In this document: piece by piece, positions 42,301 through 51,700 of the stretch | Layout: every line of letters starts with the position of its first letter | How positions within the stretch are numbered: position 1 is the first letter of the stretch | Assembly (NCBI GenBank): GCA_037976565.1 | Contig: CP137666.1 | Location: 49,255,271-49,319,270, forward strand | DNA from: Mesocentrotus franciscanus | Taxonomy: Eukaryota > Echinodermata > Echinoidea > Camarodonta > Strongylocentrotidae | Direction of reading: 5' to 3' | DNA: 64,000 nucleotides | The notes under the pieces: generated by a model | What the model saw: only the letters and a program-made list of their open reading frames with translations | What the model was told of the DNA's origin: nothing | Databases searched by the model: none | Program-made: the position numbers and the translations under genes

Positions 42301-45300
42301 CTGGGTAAATAGGAGGTAAAGTGCCTCTATCATTACTGTCAGTTCAAGTTTGGGATCCTTCCTCTGAATAACTCCACATTGCTTGACAGAGAAAAAAGGG
42401 GATTTTTTTTCTTCTTCTTCTTACAAATGAAGCAAAATGAATGCCTAACTTGGCCAGATGTCATCTTGTATGCCTAAGGGCTGAGGGAGATTGATTAATG
42501 CACCATTTACTCTGCCATAATTTGGAAACTTAGCTATCTATTCAAAAGTTTTCTCATTTTCCAGGAGAGTGACAGGGAATGAGAGAAAATACCAAGATAC
42601 TGGAGATTACAGGAGTGTCAAAAGGTCATTGACCTCAAGCCAATCAGATCCCTACTGAATTGTGGGTAAGGTCAACCTGGGGTCATCAAATCATTTGTAA
42701 CCCACAACCCCTGGGAGAGTTCGTGAAATGGTTGCAGCAATTTTCGTACTTCCTGAGCTAGAGACATATTTTTGATGGGAAGAGGAAAGGAGTGGTAAGG
42801 TACATCCATGGCTCTTGTTTTGCTGAAATACTTTTCACCAATGGGATGTTAGAAGAGCTGTGTTCTAAAAGTCTGCATGTTATAGGCTGCCCAATCAAAG
42901 TATGAGTGGTAAGTAGCAACAAATGAGCAGAAATAAATGTCATTATATCTTATCAAACCATGCTATTTTCTGGTTTAATGGAAATTCTGCATTTTTGGGG
43001 AAAAAATGTTCTGTAGTCCTACTTTAGAAAAACTGTTTTTCTACATTTCTGTCTTCGGTTCCAGCGAATTGAGCATTAATGTTCAATCTACAGTGGTTTG
43101 AACACAGATATCTTCCATAGAGATCTAGAGTTATGAGATGGAGGCCCCTTGTAAAATGCAAAACATTTGTCAGGCAGTGTTCTATTCATCATGTTTCCTG
43201 ACTTTCTTCTTCTTCTTCTGGATCTTCAAAACATGTTAAGGATGTGAAATATAAACTGAATGTGAAAATCTGAAAACAGATTAGTCCCCAAAACAAGCAG
43301 ACAAACCACTTTTGATCTCAACATCAACATCCATTCCCAACCCATTTACACGATAAGAGAACGGAAAGTAGATGAGGTGTAAACAATGTCTAGCATCTCA
43401 CATTACTTAACAGAGGAAAATGTTCTTGTGAGTCAGAGACAGTGAAACATCAGATCAAGTGATGATTACTTTCCTCTCACATTCAAAAGAATTGATTGTC
43501 CCTGTTTCCATGGAAACAATGTTATGAACACCCTCACTTCCTTCATTCCTTGTAGGTAGGATACCTAAAGACAACAAATTTAAAGAGAAGAATGTGGAAG
43601 CATTCTGATGGATATATAGACACCCATTGCCCTTTCAAGTTTTTTGCCAAAATTTTACGATGGCACTGAACCTCAATTTTGGTGATACATGTATAATGTA
43701 GCATGATCTTACCATAACTCACAGTTTTGGTTGTAAAGCACTAGTATTCCATAGGACAAAACAACGTTTATGATGGATATAAAGGTGACCTTAAAAATCT
43801 CCTTCTCTATTTCTTCTCCTTATTTATTTTATTTTGGGGGGGGGTGGAATAATTCACATATATGAAGCGGATTAGGATGCTGGAAAAGAAAAGAAAAAAA
43901 TGAAAAATGGAATCCTGAGATACGAGAAGACTGAAGAACATCAGAGAGATAAATAGAAAGAGAGGGAAAGGGAGAGAAAGAGGGAAATAGAGAGGAAGAG
44001 GGGAAGAGAGAGGAAGAGGGGAAGAGAGAGGAAGAGGGGAAGGGAGAGGAAGAGGGAAAGGGAGAGGAAGAGGGGAAGGGAGATGAAGAGGGGAAGAGAG
44101 AGGAAGAGGGGAAGAGAGAGGAAGAGGGGAAGGGAGAGGAAGAGGGAAAGGGAGAGGAAGAGGGGAAGGGAGATGAAGAGGGAAAGGGAGAGGAAGAGGG
44201 GAAGGGAGAGGAAGAGGGGAAGGGAGAGGAAGAGGGGAAGGGAGAGGAAGAGGGAAAGGGAGAGGAAGAGGGAAAGGGAGAGGAAGAGGAAAAGGAGAGG
44301 AAGAAGGGAAGGGAGAGGGGAAGGGAGAGGAAGAGGGGAAGGGAGAGGAAGAGGGGAAGAGAGAGGAAGAGGGAAGGGAGAGGAAGAGGGGAAGGGAGAG
44401 GAAGAGGGGAAGGGAGAGGAAGAGGGGAAGAGAGAGGAAGAGGGGAAGGGAGAGGAAGAGGGGAAGGGAGAGGAAGAGGGGAAGGGAGAGGAAGAGGGGA
44501 AGGGAGAGGAAGAGGGGAAGGGAGAGGAAGAGGGGAAGGGAGAGGAAGAGGGGAAGGGAGAGGAAGAGGGAGAGGGAGGGAGGGAGGGAGGGAGGGAGGG
44601 AGGGAGAGAGAGAGAGAGAGAGAGAGGGGGGGGAGGAACATCCACCAAATATACATCACGATATTAATAGGAAGACGGTTAAAAAAAAAGGAATTTTGAT
44701 AAACTACTACTTATACAAAAGTGTCATTTTAGGTATGGGAATGAAAAATTGTGCAATCACGTACTACTGTCACTTAGAGGCAAATCAATGCTGATCCAGC
44801 ATAAACACATTACAATCAACATTCATCTTCTGCTATTAACAAAAAGAATTTACAAATTCTTTACGACACAAACACTACTTTAACCATCAATTCCCAATCA
44901 ATACATCTTGTAGGGCGACACCTCAAACAGCCTTGCATTCTATATCTGTCACAGCAACAGAAGTACAGGATGGTTTCCAAGGGATCATTAGTGCCTTGAC
45001 AGGACACTCTATCATAGTCCTAGTAGTAAGGAGACTGGAGAAATTCCTTTCACTTGTACAGCATCTCATTCCCGATGATTCTGAGAACAATGCAATCCAT
45101 CTCTATGTCCATTGCCATGTACCTGTCACGCGTCTTCATTGTTGGGAAATGAAGGGTCATCAATCAATAGACTTTTGATGGAGCGTGGCCTAATCCATGT
45201 TTGATTCCAGAGAAGGAGGGAGGGGGAGGGTATTCATGAGGTCATCATAGGACTTTTGATTTATGGTATCATTAGTGCACAGTTTATAATATATTCAAGA

Positions 45301-45734
45301 TCACAGAGTTTGACTCTGAAACATTACATGCTACAAAATGGTGAAATTTAAGAGGCACTGTCCATTACCGTGCAGGCCAATATATGTTACCTGATCTAAT
45401 ATGTTGGTTACAATATAACCTAACTGAAGTTGTTCGTTTACAGATACCCAGTCTTCAGGGTCGAAGGTATATTTCCACAGTCTATCATCCATTTAGATTG
45501 AATTTTCTTGTGCACTAGACTTTTTAATCCAGTCAAAAAACCTTTCTGCTCTCTCAGCGGGCAGAATGCATAAGAAACTGTGTTGACCAATTACTATGAG
45601 GGAGAAAATTGCCATTGATTGAATCAAGTATGAATGTATAACGACATAACCTACATCTACAATGAAAAATTGGGTCTGCCTCAATAGGTACAACATTAAA
45701 GACCCTGGAGCAGTTTCAAGGGTTTACAATTCAT

Positions 45735-45780
<46 letters not shown>

Positions 45781-48700
45781 CTCCATTTCTTCATCTCTTC
45801 TTGGCTTCCTCCTGGTCTGTTTCTATCCATGGACCTACCAGGTTTTAACCCCTGTTCTTGCCGCCATGTCAATATTTGGACACTCACGATAAAAGTCCCC
45901 TGCATTTCATCAAACGGATTTCATGTCATGTCCAGTATTCATGTTTGCCGAGTGAGGCTCATGTAAGCACCATGAGATCATACAACCAAGAGCAAAAGAC
46001 TAGTCTGCATCATATACCAAATATGTAGACCTACATGTATGTCTCAGATAGACAAGATTTCCCCGCTGTAAGGTTACTGGTTCAAGAGGCAGGATGACCC
46101 CCCTCCCTCCAATCACGCCCTTGCCTTCCTACTGCTACAAGCAGATTCTTATATTATCAAATTTTCACATGTAATTGTATTTATAACTATCAACATTTTT
46201 GAATGGAGATCACAGGATGATCACTGCAAGTTCACAGGGCTAACTTTGTCACAATTCATATGAGGTGGTCTACGAATACTGTGTACAGTATACATGGATG
46301 TTTCCACAATGTTACCTCCCTCAACGATGTACCTGTGCAATGAGTTATCACCTTGGTTGGGTGCTAGATAAATGATCAGAACCACATGGGGATTGTTTGC
46401 TTGGCACCATACAAAGAGTCACTCAAACATCATAAAAGTCACATTAAATAACACTTGGGATGGATAAATGAAAATATTAGCATAAATACAAGGATGGGGT
46501 ATTAAAGATGGGAGTGCTTTACAAACTTAAAGGTATAAATTGCTCAGGTATTATGCAAGCTCTACTTCAACCTCCTTCCCTAACTTGGTCAACCTTATAA
46601 TTCTCTCTATCTCACATCATCATCGTCATCGTTATCCCTCATCTCCTCCCTACTACCCCACCCATCTCAGATTCCACTAAACTTACAAGAATCCTTCACC
46701 CATATTTTGTGACCTGCTGATGCCTCAGCATCCCAATATTTTCACTAACACCCCGTTCTCACTCACTTTGAAAGTGGTCTTAGTCAGACCGCTCCAGAGG
46801 AACGGGTCATGAGGAACGGTTTGCGAGCGTTCACACTCCGAGCAGTTTTTTATGGCTAAACCGCTCCACGAGTCAAAGTGGTCTTGTTGCTATGGCAGCT
46901 CAGGTCAGCGGGTAAATTTTTTCGCGCGCGGAATACTAAGCGTATGTACCGTACTACATGTTTCGCACGCAACGTCACTAGACCACTTCCGTTCACACTC
47001 GCACGTTAGAGCGCTCCAAACCGCTCTTAATAAGACCCGTTCCTCAGGTGGTCTTCTGGAGCGGTCCAGAAGTCCACTTCCTGGACCACTTTGACCGTTC
47101 TCACTCACCTAAGAACCGCTCCTGAGGAACGGGTCTTAGTTAGACCGCTCCAACGAAGTGAATGAGAACGGGGTCTAACCTGTCTCCAATATCAACTCTT
47201 CCTGACCTCCAGTTCTATCACTCCATCCTCTTCGTTGTTATTTAATATCTCCTCCTTCCCTCCCTCCTTCCCTCCCTCCTCATCTTTCCCCTATTCCATT
47301 CCACTCCACTCTGTCCTACCATCAAACCCCTTTTTTTCCAAATCAAAGTTTTTCGAATCCCTAGCTAGTGGAAAGAACACTTGACTGATGAACTACCCCA
47401 TTACTACTGCTTGAGAAATGACGTCCATTAATCATTCTCTCCCTGGTGAGACAACGTTTCCAGCAAATCCTGAGGAACTTTTCCTAACCTTTGCCTCACC
47501 CCCTCAGTATTATGTAAACTTTCAGTCATCATATTGCACTTGGGTGCAAATTGATAGTTTTGACATTCAGTAATTGGGCAAACACTGCTGGGGTGCTGCA
47601 CATGACTTTTTAATGCACATGTTTTACGACAAGCAGACTGCGTGACATGCATAGTTCAACAGCTTAAAGCGAAAGTTTCTGCAGGGAGGGAAGAAATTCT
47701 AGCATCCATCATGGGGGCACAAGAGATATCTTCTGTTTTCTTCTACATACATGATGTCATGAATATTAAATGAACCATTAGTTATCTATAGTTATGCTGT
47801 ATGAAAGGCTTCCTTAAATATCATTTTCAACACAGCATTTACAGCAATTTGACAAACGTATCTAAGCAATGTACCCAGAAGAAAAAGACACTTTCTTTCC
47901 TTTTCTTTTTTCTCTCTAGACCAGTCAACTAGATATTTATTCAAGTTTAAACTTCCACATTCAATCAGGTAATGTAGGAATGCACAACCTCCAAATAACC
48001 AGCTAAAAGAAAAGAGCAGCCATTCCAGTAGACTGATATTACTGTGATAAGCACCTGGGTTGGTTCTTGATCAAAATGGAAATAGATTAAGTCTCTATTT
48101 CTTCACATCCATCAGTGTGATAAAAGATTGCTTCTTCAAATATATTGGTAGATACAGAGAGAGGGAGAAGGAGAGGGAGGGTTGGGGGAGAGAGATTGAA
48201 CATAAAATTGGATAACATCCCACATCTATGCAGGGATAGACAAAACGCAGGTCTCGTGCTCATGGGCCTTTTACTCCATACCCTCAAATTGAAAAATGTA
48301 AATAGAGGGTCATAACTTACAGATCCTAGAAATGACTAGATAAACCCTTCTTTAAAAAAAAGGGTTAGTACAGAGCACTGATATCTTTTTTTCAAGTTTC
48401 ACCCCAGAAATGAACAACTACATGTACTATGTTGTATCCTCCTTTCATTCAATTTCAACTCGTAGTTATCCCAAGCTAAAACAAACCCTTTAGCCATTTA
48501 ACCATTTAGCTGTATTCAACTATATTCAACTATCATTATATTCTCCCTTCTTTCCTATTCTGTTTATCCCAAGCTAAACAACCCCTTTAATAATTTGATC
48601 ATTTAACCATTTTATCATCTAATTATCATCTTTTTACTCGAATTTTCATTCTTAGTTCTCCCAAGCAAAACAAGCTCTCTTTAACCATTTAACCACTGAA

Positions 48701-51700
48701 CTACCACCAAGACATTCTCTGTTTCAACTATCAATCAAATTGTTATCCCAAGTCGAAGAACCCTTTAACCATTTAACTACCACCACATCTACCACTCACT
48801 GTGACTATTTGTTTTGGTTATGCCCAACATAAATGTCTTTCTTTGCATATTGGGATCACAGATGGAATTGACTATGTCATAAATCTCTTGGAGATCAGGC
48901 CTCATGCCTGGTGCCTCACAGTATAGTTCACCAGGGTGGAAATGAAGCCTCTGGTATTCTTGATTGATTGCCCAGTTAATACAACCTTGCAGCAACTCTC
49001 AGTACATCTAATCAAGTCTCATTTGTAGTGCTAATGAGGGAGAAGAGTTCATTTTCCAGTCACTACAATGGAAACTTACCAAAAAGGTTTCTTGTCATAT
49101 CGAAGTGTAGGTTCGAGGGAAATTTGATAGAGATACATTGAAGTTATCAAAATTGTTATCAATGGAACATAACTTAGTAGTGTTGAGATTTTCCTTGAGA
49201 GCATCTCTCCCATCTCCCGAAATTTTCTATTTTCTCAGTTGTGAATGAAGGAATCAAACTATTGGAGGTGTGCAAAAACAAATACACAATGATATATCTA
49301 GGGTACAGGTATGACTTGCCATTTAATTCTACATAAATGAAAGTGACCGGTATAAATATTTATAACCCAGCACATGGGAGAGGTGCTAACAAGTTTAATC
49401 AATTGTTGCCAACTGTACTTCATTTGATTACAACTGTAAGAATTACATGTTTAAAACCAACCGGTAATCATTTTCTTATCCTTTACCGGATTTTCCTTAA
49501 ACATTCACTGATTGTTTCTCTCATTCTTGCAATTTTATTTAAGACAGCATGGAGCAATACATGTATCTGACGTGCCCGTTTAATGCTGAACTTGCCTTTG
49601 GTACTTACCATGTAGGTGCACAGCGTTGACCCTGTTCCGAAGACCAGTTCACACTGCTGGGTGATGTTGTACGCCTCTCCGGGATGACTGACGGGTAGGG
49701 AGCGGGGTCCTGTCGGTTTGTCCAATAAGCACTCACCATATCCAAGACTACAGAATAGAGGAGATATAGATAAATATGGAGATAAAGATGAACAAATTGC
49801 ACATTACTCGGACAGCATATAGGTCTATTGCTCTTCTTTCCTTGTCTCTACTCATTCAGAAATAGTTTGAAAATTTTGAAAGTTAAATTCTAAAATTCGG
49901 AACTAAAAATGTTGAAAATCAGAATGAGATAAAGCTTTATTATACATATTCATTTATAAAATTGAACCATAGTTTTAACAATACTCTCTTATTAAAAGCG
50001 TTTTCAGAATAAGAATCTATACTGATTGATTTGAATAAGGTACTATATGTATAACATTCTCTCACATTAGTAATAGCATCACACTCTGATCACTTCGTCT
50101 TCACATTCTATTCCCCAAAGCAAGATAAAAAGCCCAGACTTCAGAGCATATAACCCACATGATACGAAACTAGATCATTCAGCAAAATCTCATACTTGCT
50201 CTGAAACAATCTTCAAATTATGGACTCCCAGCTCCAGCCCACCTATACTGTACCCTATCACTTCTAATCACGATCAATCCCTCACGTATTCGAGACCATG
50301 TTAACTCGTCTCAATCATATTTTATCCATCCCGGTAGAAACAAAATTATACTGCAAATCGAGTTGCTCCAAAGCACTAACTCCTTCGTCATTGTCTGCCG
50401 ACACTGGCCATCAAAACACTTCAAAACTAATCAGACCTGGAAAGGGAGAAGTCTTTATCTCTCTATTGAAATGTCCTCAAGAGAAATCAGCTCTAATGCA
50501 CAGATGACTATCGCTAAAAACAATCCAAGTTAATACATGTCAGATGTAAGCACACGAAAACGCATCCCTAAGCAGCCATAATAGTCTCCCACACAACTGT
50601 CATGAAAAGGTTTCCTTTAAACTGAGTGAGACGACTTAATCAGGTGGGTCGTTCAAGGGCCTGTAACAAATTCAATGCACATATATCTCTTTCAGACTAC
50701 ATTCTATAAAGCTGCAACTATAATAGGCTATGTCTGGGTCGAAAATATACATTTGGTTTCAAGGATTATCAAATTATTGGCAGCTAAACACTTGCAGGAG
50801 ATTGAAAATATGATAAATGTCATATCCACATAGGGTAACTATCTTCATAAATTTTTCGAGAATTAAAAACAAAATCCAAGCACTTTTTTCTGCCATACTT
50901 AAAACAAGTTTTCAATAAATTTTTCAAATCTTTGAGGGGTATCTCATCTTTGACGATACATACAGAACATATTTTTATATTGAGAGCACAGGTTATTCAT
51001 TAGAGTCCCAGGTTTCACATAAAAAAACAATTAAATGACTTCTTTTACACATTTATGACCACATCATGGTTTGATCAAATCTATCTGAATGGACTAACCA
51101 CCCAGAATGGTGCCATAATCTGGTTTTGATTCTACATCTTTATCAGAGTGTCGTAACATGACAAGAAGGTGTCAAATCGCAAAATGAGCAGTAATAGATG
51201 GCGAACCTAAAAGTTCACTAGTCCTGTATGTCTTTACAAAAAATTGACTAAAACATTTTTATTAAGCATTTTACAAACATTTACATTCAAATATTTTATG
51301 AACCTGCAAATAAAAGTTTGAAATTTGCTCTAAGCATGAAGTGGAAATATTGAAATCAACATTTTGGGGGGTTATGAAATATTGCATGCTTTCACACTGT
51401 GTGATTGCTAATTTGTTGGTATTTCACTGATAGCTGTTTATCATAAGCATTACCAAAAATGGGCCCTGGTACTCAAAATGTATTTCCCATTCATAAATAG
51501 AGAATCTCTACAGTACCAAATCATCCAAAAATATTTATCCTCTTAATACATGCCACTCATTCTCATAGTGGGTTCAAAATTGCCAACCCTTTTTCATAAA
51601 AAGATTTTCCTGAGATAACAAGTTCGAGGACAAACCGGGGCAATTGGTTCCAAAGAGTCCCAAACAAATTGCCATTTCAGAATTCACGAACAAGATTCTG

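Larger units (their letters stand above)
41321..49608 (-). other. 8.3-kb intron between exons 2 and 3
   Basis: Holds a tRNA-derived SINE, a 0.7-kb polypurine array, a (CT)n tract (45739-45774), a MITE with CTAAC duplications, and a degenerate ~90-bp repeat at 48466-48790. Long Ser/Pro/Leu or Arg/Glu/Gly open frames at 43830-44667 are products of the purine array. Confidence 0.8.

Noticed and set aside
43829..44667. Long open frames (up to 276 codons) on both strands
   Set aside because: They follow entirely from the 18-bp purine repeat, which happens to be open in several frames; composition is only Ser/Pro/Leu/Phe or Arg/Glu/Gly/Lys.
48789..48995. Minus-strand open frame of 68 codons between exons 2 and 3
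   Set aside because: Exons 2 and 3 join perfectly without it ([11 protein letters not shown]), and it matches no ADAMTS domain.
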